Shown here: piece by piece, positions 22,739 to 33,530 of the stretch
How positions within the stretch are numbered: the first letter of the stretch is position 1
Layout: each line of letters opens with the position of its first letter
From: Pseudeuparius sepicola
Taxonomy: Eukaryota; Arthropoda; Insecta; Coleoptera; Anthribidae
Length of the DNA stretch: 64,000 nt
Assembly: GCA_963920635.1 (NCBI GenBank)
Contig: OY987299.1
Span: 129,763,373-129,827,372 of the forward strand
Reading direction: 5' to 3'
Notes under the pieces: model-generated
Database searches by the model: none
What the model was told of the DNA's origin: nothing
Seen by the model: the letters and a program-made list of their open reading frames with translations, nothing else
Program-made: the position numbers and the translations under genes

Positions 22739-23106
22739 ACAATTCAATTATTTTCCATGGCCAACTTTGAATTTTTGAAAATAAAGACGTACCTTGGCTG
22801 CATTTTTAATTTTTCTACAAAATCGTTATTACTTGAAATATTTTGATGAAATTTTGTACATACCCATTTCGAGGGGTGCTCAATCCATTGGCGCACACAG
22901 ATTTTTTCAAAAAAAAACGCTAATATGGTTTCTTAAAATTTTGCTCATAAAAACGGTCATAGTAGGCTTTGGATTTTATGCGAACCAGGCAATTTTTGTT
23001 CAAAATGTGCAGTTCATCGAGCTCTACAATTTAAAAAAAAAATCAGCCAAATCGCACGATTGATACACTTTTTACAGACTGACCCCAAAACAAATGGGTC
23101 ACACTG
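22739..23106. repeat. mariner right terminal inverted repeat (368 bp)
   Basis: This is the mirror of 21166-21534. The one-base length difference lies in a homopolymer. Confidence 0.93.
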
Positions 23107-23412
23107 TATGTAGTAATAGTAGCGTCTAGCGCCATCTTTTGACGAGAGGCAGACGCAGTTGCAGCCGAACTATTTTGTATTGTAGGGACACTTTGCGTTG
23201 TTTCTCGATTATTCGCCACGCCCCTCGGTCGAAATGAGCGGAACTTTGTGGAAGTTCGTGGAAGTTTCTGGACGGCTACTGGGCTGCTATACATATAAGC
23301 GGCGCCGCGGCGCGTGACCGCGCTTACGGCAGTATTGTTCCATGCGAACTCGAAGCGAATAAAAGTGAAAAGTGGTGAACGAATAGTGAAGAGAATTAAG
23401 TGTACCGTGTAA
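23107..23412 (+). promoter_or_regulatory. hAT element 5' region, TATA-like and splice-donor-like sites
   Basis: A TATACATATAAG box lies at 23288-23299. The same position in copy 2 reads TATATAAG (33852-33859, minus), a standard TATA box. A GC-rich start region follows. GTAAGTGAGT at 23410-23419 fits a 5' splice donor. This suggests the transposase promoter and leader are retained in both copies. Confidence 0.5.
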
Positions 23413-23487
23413 GTGAGTAATTTTAGTGCACTGTTATTCGATGACCTTGTTAAGGATACATACGTGAATCATTATTACTGTCGAAAA

Positions 23488-23655
23488 ATGGAGGGGGAAA
23501 AAAGGAAGGGTGATAAACCTAAAGGTATGGACTACTGGAAAAAGTGGTGTAGTCAAGGTCAAGGGGTTTCTAATAAAGAAACAAATTTGGATTTAGCTAT
23601 CAAAGCTTCAGCTACCTTGCATGCTGATAAGAAGACTGCCTACCCCGAAATCTAG
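23488..23655 (+). pseudogene. hAT transposase N-terminal segment (copy 1)
   Basis: The first ATG (23488) opens MEGEKRKGDKPKGMDYWKKW and runs 55 codons to a stop at 23653-23655. Upstream codons remain open but only from GTG. The same segment occurs in copy 2 at 33496-33663 (minus). It is followed, in another frame, by the C-terminal dimerisation segment, so the catalytic core has been deleted at or near this junction. It is not functional. Confidence 0.65.
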
Positions 23656-23659
23656 TTTG

Positions 23660-23932
23660 GAATGCCTAGATATGTGCGATAAAAACCTTTATCCTAATAT
23701 TTACACATTACTACAAATCTTGGCTACCATTCCTGTATCCACTGCTACCCCAGAAAGGTCTTTCTCGAGCCTAAGGAGACTGAAAAACTATTTACGAAGC
23801 ACTACAAGTGAAAACAGACTTAATGGTTAATGAACATTCACTATGGAACAGAAATTCATGCAGATTAAGTAGTGGATATATTTAAAAGAAAAAGCCGAAG
23901 ATTTCTTCTTTAATGGTTTTAGATTTAGCGCA
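23660..23932 (+). pseudogene. hAT transposase C-terminal dimerisation domain (copy 1)
   Basis: The frame contains ATIPVSTATPERSFSSLRRL and KNYLRSTTSENRL, the conserved hAT C-terminal dimerisation motif of the P52rIPK/ZMYM-type group. A 7-bp deletion relative to copy 2 (after NRLNG, about 23826) shifts the frame to an early stop. Copy 2 keeps it open to its natural end. The RNase-H catalytic domain is absent. Confidence 0.85.
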
Positions 23933-24106
23933 GAGGAACGAAATTAATTTATCCATTTCATTTAAAGTTAAGAACTTTATAAATATGTCGTAGTTTTTCG
24001 GATGAATATATAGATATTAAATTTCATGTAAGTATATTTTTGTTGTTTTATTTACTTCTCAAACTAAACCCCCCCCCCCCAAAACTAAATCCTGGCTACG
24101 CCCGTG

Positions 24107-24114
24107 AGCTGGCT
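24107..24114. repeat. 8-bp target duplication AGCTGGCT (right)
   Basis: This is the partner of 21031-21038. Confidence 0.9.
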
Positions 24115-24679
24115 GAATCCTTCCTTGTCTTACGTACACCGAGATCTGGGTTTTTATTAGCACTAACTTCAATGAATTACATACGGGACTTTTTTATTAG
24201 TGTCACATCAAAAGGTTGATGCCAAAAGTTGATGCATGTTCAATATTCATATTAGGTGCACTTAGAATGGTTGCAAGTTAAACAGCATACAGGGTAGGTC
24301 AAAAAATATAAAAATTGCACAAGAGTAAAATACCCTTATTTCAAAATATTCAGCAAAACGTTATTAAGAAAGGTTGTTTAGAAGCTTTGCCTAAATACCA
24401 AAACATAGCCTTCTAAGAAAAACATGCTTTTTTATTATTATTATTAATCTTTGTAGCTAGTTGTGACCAAAACCTCCCCAACCCTTAATCATTGGATTCG
24501 CTGTGATAAAGGTTATCCAAAATTTAAAAAAAATATATTAATATTATAACTACAGTCATAATTATTATTATTATATTCAATTCTGCGCAACCTGAGTATC
24601 TCAAACAGGGCGTTCGAATTTTGTGCATGAAAGTGGAAAACTCATCTCCATATTATAATGTGAATAACTTATAAATAAA
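24115..24679. other. spacer with a solo element tip
   Basis: From 24289 (CATACAGGGTAGGTC) to about 24420 the sequence resembles the inner part of the fold-back at 18629-20601 (AAGAGTAAAATACCCTTATT). It is probably a decayed relative. The rest is AT-rich and unassigned. Confidence 0.4.
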
Positions 24680-24693
24680 AAAGATTAGATGAA

Positions 24694-25844
24694 CCATTTA
24701 AGTTTAAATTGGGTTTCTCGCCACCAAACTGATTACAAGAATCTTCTATTATATTTACCCTAGAAATAAAAAATAATCAATTACCTTTCTTAGATATTTC
24801 TATATAGTGAAATCATATGGTATAGAAACTAGTACCTATAGAGAACCAACACATACTAAGAGATATCTCCATTTTGACTCCAATCATCATTATTAATGTT
24901 AAAAAAGTAGTAACTAAAGGTTTGTATGACAGGGCTAAAACGATTTGTTCTAATTCTATTCTATTGAATTTGTTGAGCAAGTTTTTCAAGATTTCCAACA
25001 AAATAACAATGCTAATAGAATTAGAGAAATAAATCTGGTGGACCGACCAGTAAATTTAATTATTCCTTATATTTCTGGACTATTGGATAAACTAAAACGC
25101 ATAGGAAATCGTTTTAATGTCAGAACTGTATTTAAAACCAAAATTATACATATTAAGATCGATGCTAGTTAAAACGAAACCATTTAATAAATTACCTACA
25201 AAGTTCAAAAAATTGCACTTATAAAATTCTTTGTGAATATGGAAAGTTATATATGCGGGGAAACTTGTAGGCCATTTAATGTTCGTATTAAATGAACATA
25301 AAAATTATATCAGGCAAAATCAAATTTCGAAGTCAAAAATATGTAAACACTCTTTTAGTTATAGGATTTTGTGGGATAGATCCAAATCGATTCTCAAAGA
25401 AGTAAGAAATAGACGAAAAATTAAAGTATCAGCATTTATTCTAGGAAATACAGAATACGGACAACTGTGCTACTGAACGTTCAGTGGAATTCAGTAAAAT
25501 ATTATTGCCAGTTATACAAAGAGAAGTTGAAGTTAGTATAGATAATTACATAGAACACAGGGTACGATATCAGTCCAGGTGGCTAGGCTATTGTTTCTGT
25601 TGTCCTGACATTTGTTAATCTGTCATTTCACTTTTGACGTGACATGATCTTTGAGAAAGGAGGAAACAAACTTGTTGAAGTTATTTTTTGAGTTAAGCGT
25701 TCAAAGTTTCGTTCATTTACTGTTAAGAATTTATGAATTTTCCAAGCAACTTGTAAAAGTTGTCTTTTAATCAGTTTGGTGGCGAAAAAACCAATTAAAA
25801 ATTAAATAGATCTGTTTACGCCACTAATAAATTTCCTAAAATAT
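24694..25844 (+). mobile_element. Penelope-like element, degenerate, with 14-bp target duplication
   Basis: AAAGATTAGATGAA flanks it at 24680-24693 and 25845-25858. Short inverted terminal pieces (TCGCCACCAAACTGATTA at about 24718 and its inverse at about 25769) resemble the inverted pseudo-LTRs of PLEs. The plus strand keeps scattered RT C-terminal motifs (PFLDISIY, and a TH-x-KRYL-like stretch in shifted frames), then GRPFNVR-like and EHKNYIRQ residues of the GIY-YIG endonuclease. Many stops and frame breaks show it is dead. Its 3' sequence recurs at 43826-44150. Confidence 0.75.
25200..25476 (+). pseudogene. GIY-YIG endonuclease domain remnant of the PLE
   Basis: Around 25240-25310 the frames read YICGETCRPFNVRIK and EHKNYIRQNQ, with a one-base break between them. 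This is the region after the YIG motif in PLE endonucleases. KICKHSFSYRILWDRSKSI then follows, as in PLE C-termini. Several stops disrupt it. Confidence 0.65.
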
Positions 25845-25858
25845 AAAGATTAGATGAA

Positions 25859-26494
25859 TTGGTCGATAAATTACGCAGATTTCCTAAGCATAGGCTTGGG
25901 CGTCGAGCTTGGATCACCCTGTACACTTACACGGAAGTAAGTGTACCTCTTGACTTTTGTGTAAATAACAAGATTACGCTTCAAACGCGTGCATCCGTGC
26001 GGTTAAAAAAAATACCAAGCAAAATAAGATGTTTCAATAATTGACAGATATTTATTACAACATAAATTTAATCCGAGAGCGCACACCCTTATTGAATATT
26101 TAACTAGAACGCTGTCCATTTACAAGTTGCGAGATTTACGGCGATGTTTTGCATAAAATTCGCATTCTGATATCAAAATCATTTAGCGTGCCGGGTAAAT
26201 TACACACCTCGAATAACCATTGATGTGTTAAGTCCGGAGTGGGTATGTGGGCAAAGCCCACTGCGTTCGGTTCGCCTTAATGAAAATGTAGTTACGTATA
26301 AATAGCGTATCTGCTGATATGAGTGTTTAATGTATGTAGTCGCCAGAGGATAATTTATTAACGAATAAAGCTCGCCCGCCAGAAGTTTCAATCTGAAGCA
26401 CAGCATTCAACAAATGGGAATCCAATACTTCACGTCCAGTAGATTGTACGAGTAGATATCGAGTCCTGCTTAAATCTTGCTTTGGCTTAGCTTA
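25859..26494. other. mostly unique sequence
   Basis: It includes a solo CACCCTGTA tip at 25916. A moderately CpG-containing stretch at 26080-26460 looks like unique host DNA. No gene is recognised. Confidence 0.4.
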
Positions 26495-26503
26495 AAGCCT
26501 AAC

Positions 26504-27371
26504 TAAGGTTGCCACCTGTCCTTTTTTGAAAAGGACAGTCCTTTTTTGAAACAAATTGTCCTTGCGACTTTTTTAACCCTAAAATGTCCTTTTTAATAAC
26601 CTTAGGGGTGATGGGGTCGGTATAGTTCGATTTCGGAAAGCGGCATATGCTCTACTAGCTCCTGGTGACCTGACTCCTCGATTATCGTTTTTATCATCGT
26701 TGTCGACTTTACTGGATTACTGGTGCCCAAGTCCATTTTATTATATTGATATTATCAAAGATCTATCCAACCTAGATATTCAGAGAATGTGTTTGACAAG
26801 GGAAATGAAAATGTAAACATATTTTCGCCCACTTTAGCGATTTAATTACTTCGAATTTTGACAAAATTTAAACTTTTTAATGTTTTGTAATAATTTAATT
26901 TGTAAGAAAATTTCTAGAATTGTTAAACTGTTAAAACATTGTAACGCTACTTCCAATATTTTTGCCTGGAATTATCAAAAGGCAATGGCATTTACAATGT
27001 TGTTACCCGAAGTTTTATTGAGACGTTTACAATTGGAAAGTGAATAATTATTATGAAAGAGGTCCATTTTTTCATTTTCTCCTATTTTACAATTAAAAAA
27101 TGATATCATCGAGGTATACAACACATTAATTTTGAAGGCGTCGGAGAACATTATTCATTACTCTTCGGAAGGTGGTGGGTGCATTTTTGAGACCAAATGG
27201 CATGCTTTTAAATTAATAGTGACTTATGTCTGTAGAAAATGCCGTTTCGGGTATATTTTGACAAAATTTAAACTTTTTAATGTTTTGTTATAATTTAATT
27301 TGTAAGAAAATTTCTAGAAAATTTTTTGGCAATGTCCTTTTTTCACTTTGTAAAAAGGTGGCAACCCTAAT
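26504..27371. mobile_element. MITE with GGTTGCCACC ends and 9-bp flanking repeat
   Basis: The left end TAAGGTTGCCACC and right end GGTGGCAACCCTAA are inverted. AAGCCTAAC flanks the element at 26495-26503 and 27372-27380. A GTCCTTTTTT motif recurs near both ends. The duplication length would suit Mutator, P, hAT or Merlin types, so the superfamily is undecided. An internal direct repeat of about 65 bp starts at 26856 and 27254 (TTTTGACAAAATTTAAAC). No coding sequence is seen. Confidence 0.75.
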
Positions 27372-27642
27372 AAGCCTAACACTCCACAGTCTTGACATAG
27401 CTGCATGTTTGAGTAATGCACGCTCTCAGCATTTTCGTTTACATGTCTCGTTGGTGGTTAGTATTCTTGTTTCATGTTCGCAGGGTTCCGGTTTCAAGTC
27501 ATTTATTTTTTATTTGCCTTTCCATTCCGTGTAGGAGTTAAAAATAAATGGAGAGGTGTTTATTTTATGCCTGTAAATTGTCTAAACAAAGAAACACCAC
27601 TTCTAAAGCTCAAAAAACACTATTAAATGTCAACAAGTGATA

Positions 27643-28807
27643 AGAGGGGTGATTCAGTTTTATGCTGCGACACTTCAACAGGTGATAGAAAACCAAAAAA
27701 TATCCGCACTTTCTTCTATGAACTATATCATTTTAAGGCCTAATTAAAAAGTTGCAGAGTGTTAAAATTTTAAGAAACATGTGGTCTTTATTGAATATTT
27801 ACCAAACTGGTTGAGATATTTAAGTAATATTTGGTACCATAAAACCTGTTAATATCACGCACCTTGAACAACCAGTGGCGTAGAAGTAGGTAATTAGTAT
27901 AATTGTTTTTAGAAAAAAAATAGAACCACCTTGTATAGCAATAAAATGTATTCAATTTCTTATGTAAATTTTATTTCTAAACAAAAATGTCCTCTTGGTA
28001 ATTTTTCGTATGTGTCATGGTTTCGTGGAAAATTTGATTTTTTGTATTATTTCGGGGTGTTTCTAAAAAATTATCTAAAAAATTTGCTCCATAAGTAACA
28101 CTTAAAGTAGAAATAATGTGTTTGCTACCTGAAATAAAGTAACTTTTTCCAATAAACTTACATATTTAAGGCTATACTTTTGAAGATACAGATACAGGGT
28201 CTAAAACATTTATAAGGAAGATACAATAATTAATGTTACGCTCTGTATCTTGAAAAGTAAAACCTTGAATGGGTAAGTTTATTGGGAAAGTTACTGTATT
28301 TAAAGTAAAAAACACATTTTTTCTACTTTGAGTGTTACTTATGGAGCGAAGTTTTAAGTTAATTTTTCAGAAGTACCCCGAAATGATACAGAAAAATCAA
28401 ATTTGCTATGAAACCATGACATATGAAAAAATGCTAAGAGAACGTTTTTGTTTACAATTAAAATTTACATAAGAAATTGAATACATTTTATTGCTATACA
28501 AGGTGGTTCTTTTTTTTTCTAAAAACAATTATACTAATTACCCACTTCTACGCCACTGGTCGTTCAAGGTGTTTGATATTAACAGGTTTTATGCTAACCC
28601 ATGCCGTTATAACGTGTACCAAATGTGACTTAAATATCTCAACTAGTTTGGTAAATATTCAATAAATTCCACATATTTCTTACAACTTTAACACCCTGTA
28701 ACTTTTTTATAAGGCCTTAAAATGATATAGTCTATGCAAGAAAGTGCGGTTATTTTTTGTTTCCTATCACCTGTTGAAGTGTCGGAGAATAAAACTGAAT
28801 CACCCTG
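27643..28807. mobile_element. near-complete palindrome (long fold-back), mariner/Tc1-type tip
   Basis: The right tip ends ACTGAATCACCCTG next to TA (28808-28809). The left tip is a mutated form, AGAGGGGTGATTCAGTT. The arms are homologous over nearly their whole 570 bp and meet near 28215, with almost no spacer. Open frames inside are arm artefacts. Confidence 0.88.
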
Positions 28808-28809
28808 TA

Positions 28810-29846
28810 TATTGGTTCCAAAATATTTATTTTCCATTAATTGTGAAAAAAATCTCATTAGCGCAGAATCTGCAACTAACTGCATCAAGCCACAATAACT
28901 ATAGTAATGCTAAGTTGTCATGCATTCTATGGAGCTATATCATTAATTACAAAACGCCGCATTTGAGATAAATAATCAGGCGTAGGTATAAGTTCTTCGA
29001 ATAGATTATTAACATTCCTCGCCGATGCAAAAAAAGCCATCATCTTTTGTATGGATTTCAAGCTAATCACCCTGTACTTAACGATAAAGCGGCAAAAAAA
29101 CGCAAAAGTCAGCCTCGCATTATGGGCCGTGATTCAGTCGAGAGGAGTTACGGCCGCAGCTGACGGCCTTTTCACAATTTATTGAACTAAGTACCGCATA
29201 TAAAATAATTCCTCGCGATTAATCTCAAACGAACTTGACTCGTCATCTTCTCATTGCTGCCACGGACGATGTTCACTTAGATTCTTGTTTCTTGAATATA
29301 CATAGATGGTTTAATTGTATTATATAGTAAGAACGCCGTTGAAGCTTTACATTTCCTACAGCTTCTCATCGCTTATGGTACAATAATTAGAGTTCCTTTA
29401 TTAGGAGAGTTGTTCATCAAATGTCAATTGGATTTGCCTAAAAGTGATGGCTCTGAGGTAAAGAAAAAACCATGTGGGATATTGCCTCATAGGCTTGCAC
29501 GTAAATTTTAAATCAGTATGAAAAGTTGCCAGTAAGAATGACACTGTCATTTAAACTTTAAAATAATTCAATAATAATTTTTGAAAATATAATACAAGAA
29601 GATTATAAAATATGCGCATAAACTTGTAAGCTTCGTTGCAGCTCATCAAAGAGTGCCTATTGCAAAACTAGTACCTATGTGGTACCTACAGTGCGCATTT
29701 GAGCAAAAAGTATAACTGAGAATTATTATGTAAAATGATTCAAAAATGAAGAGGCCTTATAGAATAGAGACTAAAGCAATAAAGTAAGATCTGCGAGGAT
29801 ACTGTACAAGGTACATAGCCACTATAAGTAAGTACATATTTATATA
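28810..29846. other. unique spacer
   Basis: A solo CACCCTGTA tip lies at 29068. The stretch 29090-29260 is richer in CG. No gene is recognised, and the rest is AT-rich. Confidence 0.4.
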
Positions 29847-30807
29847 AACTCCTGGACAAAATTAACGCAACATCATAAATTTGCCACTTATTTGATGCTA
29901 TTCTTTTTCTGCATTTATGATCCGATTTGAATGATTTTTTTTTGTATTGTAGGTTGGTTCCTTGACAATGTCATAATTTGTGCTGTTTATGATAAAAAGT
30001 TCATTTTCGATTTATACCGGGTGTAACAAAAATGTTATGTTTTTTTCCGAAAATTCGTATCACCCTGTGGAGTATACTAGCAACCGAAACATATAGCAGT
30101 TGACATTAGACGGTAGGTCCATCTTTCTTCAATGTTTTCTTTTTTGGTTTTCTTCATTATCTCTGTTATTAAAGCAGATACACTGTTTTATAGCGTAACA
30201 TGTTTTTATAGACTTTATTATTCAACACATTCGTTGTTAAATGTTTTCAAGTAGGCTATGGAACTTTTCTGACATTTCAAGCGATGTGTCAACAGATGTT
30301 GTGTTTTAAAGTTACAAAGGTCAAATAAAATTCGCCATACCGATAAAAACTGTTCGGAAACTGCTTATTAAACGTTCGTTTCATATGCCCAGTTGCCCCA
30401 CTGAGTATTCTATCGTTTTTTTAACCAGCCTCATTAAAACGTCTTCTGATTGTTCGAGACGATATTGTATGATGGCGAGCTCACTTTTTAGCCTAGTACT
30501 AGTGATATTCCTGTTTCTTAGAGCAGTTTGCCTAATAAAACGCTCATCCCTATATCCGCTATATGTTTCGGCTGCTAGTATACTCCACAGGGTGATACGA
30601 ATTTTCGGAAAAAAACATACCATTTTTGTTACACCCAGTATAAATCGAAAATGAACTTTTTATCATAAACAGCGAAAACTATGACATTGGCAAGGAACCA
30701 ACCTACAATGCAAAAAAAAATCATTTAAATCGGATCATAAATTCAGAAAAAAATAGCATCAAATAAGTGGCAAATTTATGATGTTGCGTTAATTTTGTCC
30801 AGGAGTT
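29847..30807. mobile_element. Tc1-like deletion derivative with about 250-bp inverted ends
   Basis: The tips are AACTCCTGGACAAAATTAAC and the inverse ending GTCCAGGAGTT, flanked by TA. The GGACAAAATTAA word is typical of Tc1-type ends. The arms extend to about 30095 and from about 30565. The spacer retains a transposase N-terminal remnant on the minus strand. Confidence 0.82.
30474..30560 (-). pseudogene. Tc1-type transposase helix-turn-helix remnant
   Basis: The minus frame reads DERFIRQTALRNRNITSTRL and then KSEL. This matches the second DNA-binding helix-turn-helix of Tc1-type transposases, where an R-x-LALRNRKIT-like segment precedes the recognition helix. The catalytic domain is missing and the flanking codons are not homologous. 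Confidence 0.65.
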
Positions 30808-31042
30808 TATTAATAAGATAATATTATTTTCTTCAAATCGGCAGTGAAGTGTCTCAAAATCGCCATTAAAAGCTCAGAAATCGGCACTGAAGTAGCCCAC
30901 CATTGTACGATTTTTTCGATAAGTAGGCCTTGGCAAGATGGAAACATCAAACGTCAGACGCGGAGCCGTCGCCCGTCAAAGTCAGTTTGGCTGTTCCTGT
31001 TGGGAAGCGCCGTGCCTCGTCATACTTGACCTATAGGTAGAG

Positions 31043-31098
31043 TGATCGTCAAAGTCAAGCAACGCCGCGCGCAATCGGTTCATGGACGGGTGATCCCT
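31043..31098 (+). ncRNA. 5S rRNA-like segment, copy 3
   Basis: GATCGTCAAAGTCAAGCAAC, CGCGCG, then CGGTTCATGGACGGGTGATC. The CGGTT before box C is closer to the 5S CGGTTAGTA than in the other copies. It is a partial segment only. Confidence 0.55.
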
Positions 31099-31153
31099 TA
31101 TGATTATTTTTTTGCCTAATAACACATTTTTTTTTAATTTAAAAAAATATAAT

Positions 31154-31285
31154 ATGTACCTCAGCATTGAAGTTCTTTTTGAAGTTCTTTTTATGACTCA
31201 TGCGATTTATTTGCCTCGGCCAGAGACTTCGGCTACTAAATTCCACATGAGCCATAAAAAGTTGAACTTCAGTGCCTTGGTACAT
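31154..31285. repeat. TGACTCA hairpin, copy in composite 3
   Basis: The same hairpin as 1594-1713, with a 12-bp tandem repeat of GAAGTTCTTTTT in the left arm. TGACTCA is intact in the left arm. The right arm has GAGCCAT, so one site is lost. Confidence 0.8.
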
Positions 31286-31556
31286 ACAACTATTTTTAAA
31301 CTAAAAAATTAACTCATATTCCTAGTGCACACTTTTTTGGATGATAAAAAAAGCCAAAAATCCCGTTGCAGCAATTCATGCAGACCAGTCCTGAATGGTG
31401 AAAAAATTATTAGAATTGCACAGATCTAAATAAAAACAAGAGCTAAAGCTAAATAGAAGACTGGCTTTGTCATTGTTCGGATATATTTTTTAAGTTAAAG
31501 AGCTTTTATAAATAGTGAGCTGCTGCTAAGTGTAATTTTTATAGATATAAGATATA

Positions 31557-32029
31557 CAGGGTGAGTTTTTTCGATGCCAACTATGGGGATCTCGGAAACT
31601 AGCAGAGCTAGAACAAAGGTTAAATGGGGAAAGAATTGCAGTTTTGAATGCTCAATCTAATGCCTCTTTTGGATTTTTAAAAAAGTTCACGGCTCACTAG
31701 ATATTTTGAAAAAAGTTATTTTTTGCTATTTCTTCAGATCTCTGTAGCTCCGTTATTTCTGATTATACAGAAAAACTGTAGACACAAAAATTGTAGATAA
31801 TTTTGGGCCTAATAAGATAATTTTATTCAATTTTTTATGCTGTTTGTGATTTTTGAGATATGACATAAACTTGTGTTTTTTTAAATGTAAATCAAAGTTG
31901 GCTTTTAAAAATCCAAAAGATGCATTAGATTGAGCATTCAAAACTGCAATTCTTTCCCCATTTAGCCTTTGTTCTAGCTCTGCTAGTTTCCGAGATCCCC
32001 AGAGTGGGCATCGAAAAAAACTCACCCTG
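31557..32029. mobile_element. mariner MITE (473 bp)
   Basis: The tips are CAGGGTGAGTTTTTTCGATG and its inverse, flanked by TA (31555-31556 and 32030-32031). The arms match the terminal region of the mariner copies at 3272-4057 and 16948-17775. It is therefore a deletion derivative of that family consisting of little more than its terminal repeats. Confidence 0.92.
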
Positions 32030-32031
32030 TA

Positions 32032-32966
32032 TATAGAAGATGTATATCTTCACGAATTATTTTAAAGTTAATATGACAGTGCCATTCTTGTGGTAAAATT
32101 TTCACACTGCTTTGATCACTCTCTTAAAAATGTAGTTGGAAGCCACATGGTTTTTTCTTTCCCTCAGAATTATTAGGTATTTACTAACATACGTTAGTTG
32201 TTTTGTGGTGACTGTGTACAGAATATTCCTCTTTTTTTATTTCCAGCCACCTTGTTATTTTCTTTGTTGTTTCAGCCGCGCAGCTCTCTTTGCAAAATGG
32301 GCGTCGAAATGTCGTCCTATGTAAATTTGATATACGCCTAGAATTGCAAGAGGTTTTCAATAGTTTCGTCACTTGCGTTTTGCTAATATTATGCTTCTCG
32401 AGAATGACTCATACTTTTGGGAGGTCTTTATATATGTTTGAACGCGTGAATCAAATAGAGACACTTCAGCGATTGTTGAGCTTCGCATGGTTGAAGGTAT
32501 CCATAAAGTTTTAGAAAAACTGAAATTACCGTATTTCTGAACTGCTTATAAATATCGCAGATGACCCGACGTCTAACCATAACTGTTATAAATAATGTTC
32601 TCGCAAACTTCCTCTTGGTCTCCCCACATTAACCTTGCCCATCGATAAATTAGATTTAGCCATGGTTTTCGAGATGCCTGTCGGCTGTAATGCCTGATAA
32701 ATGGTGACCCGGGAAAATGTCGATTTTTGAAGTTTAATGTTTTTAACACGCGATACCACCTTGTGGGGCCATGCTTCACGCCGGCCTCTTGTTGTGTCAG
32801 GTATAAATTTTGCTTGCAGGCGTTTTTTCACTTTATAGTCTCAGTAGGTGTTTTCGTGCGGAGTAACTGCTAGTTAATTTACGCACTTCGAGGCACCGAA
32901 CCTTTTAAAATGCTATGGCATTATGGCGATCAAATTGTTTATGTAAGGAAACTGACTTAGATAAAG
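32032..32966. other. unassigned sequence
   Basis: No element end or recognisable gene. Several short open frames on both strands overlap each other and match nothing I know. Confidence 0.4.
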
Positions 32967-33019
32967 CGTGTACCCAGGGACTCTTTAAAGGGGGCCCAGC
33001 ATTATACTTCCAAAGTGAG

Positions 33020-33027
33020 GCCTATTC
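33020..33027. repeat. 8-bp target duplication GCCTATTC (left)
   Basis: It is repeated at 34173-34180, outside the hAT tips. The uninterrupted sequence exists at about 967-974 and 44729-44736, inverted as GAATAGGC. Confidence 0.92.
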
Positions 33028-33218
33028 CACGGGCGTAGCCAGGATTTAGTTTTGGGGGGGCGGTTCAGTTTGAGAAGTAAATAAAACAACAAAAATATAC
33101 TTACATGAAATTTAATATCTATATATTCATCCGAAAAACTACGACATATTTATAAAGTTCTTAACTTTAAATGAAATGGATAAATTAATTTCGTTCCTCT
33201 GCGCTAAATCTAAAACCA

Positions 33219-33530
33219 TTAAAGAAGAAATCTTCGGCTTTTTCTTTTAAATATATCCACTACTTCATCTGCATGAATTTCTGTTCCATAGTGAATGTTC
33301 ATTAGAGCCAAACCATTAAGTCTGTTTTCACTTGTAGTGATTCGTAAATAGTTTTTCAGTCTCCTTAGGCTCGAGAAAGACCTTTCTGGGGTAGCAGTGG
33401 ATACAGGAATGGTAGCCAAGATTTGTAGTAATGTGTAAATATTAGGATAAAGGTTTTTATCGCACATATCTAGGCACATATCTAGGCATTCCAAACTAGA
33501 TTTCGGGGTAGGCAGTCTTCTTATCAGCAT
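33219..33530 (-). pseudogene. hAT transposase C-terminal dimerisation domain (copy 2)
   Basis: The frame contains ATIPVSTATPERSFSSLRRL, KNYLRITTSENRLNGLALMN, then DEVVDIFKRKSRRFLL to a natural stop. The hAT dimerisation region is complete here. CLDMCLDMC shows a 12-bp tandem repeat absent from copy 1. The catalytic core is missing, so only a dimerisation fragment could be made. Confidence 0.88.

Larger units (their letters stand above)
21166..23106 (-). mobile_element. mariner-like element with 369-bp terminal inverted repeats
   Basis: The tips are CAGTGTGACCCATTTGTTTT and the inverse ending GGGTCACACTG, with TA on both sides (21164-21165 and 23107-23108). The inverted repeats run 21166-21534 and 22739-23106 and are nearly identical. 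The second hAT copy carries the uninterrupted site GAATATATGTAG, so the insertion is exact and postdates divergence of the two hAT copies. The near-identity of the repeats and the single visible frame break suggest a young element. Confidence 0.95.
21039..24106 (+). mobile_element. hAT-family deletion derivative (copy 1), hosting a mariner
   Basis: The left tip CGCGGCCGTAGCC is a mutated form of CACGGGCGTAGCC. The right tip GGCTACGCCCGTG is intact. An 8-bp duplication flanks both. C- and G-runs follow each tip. The interior is a short 5' region with a promoter-like stretch, an N-terminal codon segment and a hAT dimerisation-domain segment, the middle of the transposase being deleted. A mariner-like element (21166-23106) sits between tip and promoter. 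Copy 2 at 33028-34172 is the same deletion form without the mariner. Confidence 0.92.
30820..31300 (+). repeat. 5S-like composite repeat, copy 3
   Basis: The body starts at ATATTATTTTCTTC-like sequence just after the Tc1 derivative. The 5S-like stretch is at 31043-31098, then a T-run (31126-31134), then the hairpin 31154-31285 and a degenerate ACATACAACTATTT end. It is shorter than copy 1: about 120 bp of body between 30980 and 31010 is deleted. Confidence 0.72.

Noticed and set aside
21141..23063. Mirror-image 90-112 codon frames in the mariner ends
   Set aside because: They lie in the terminal inverted repeats, one per arm. They are reading-frame accidents.
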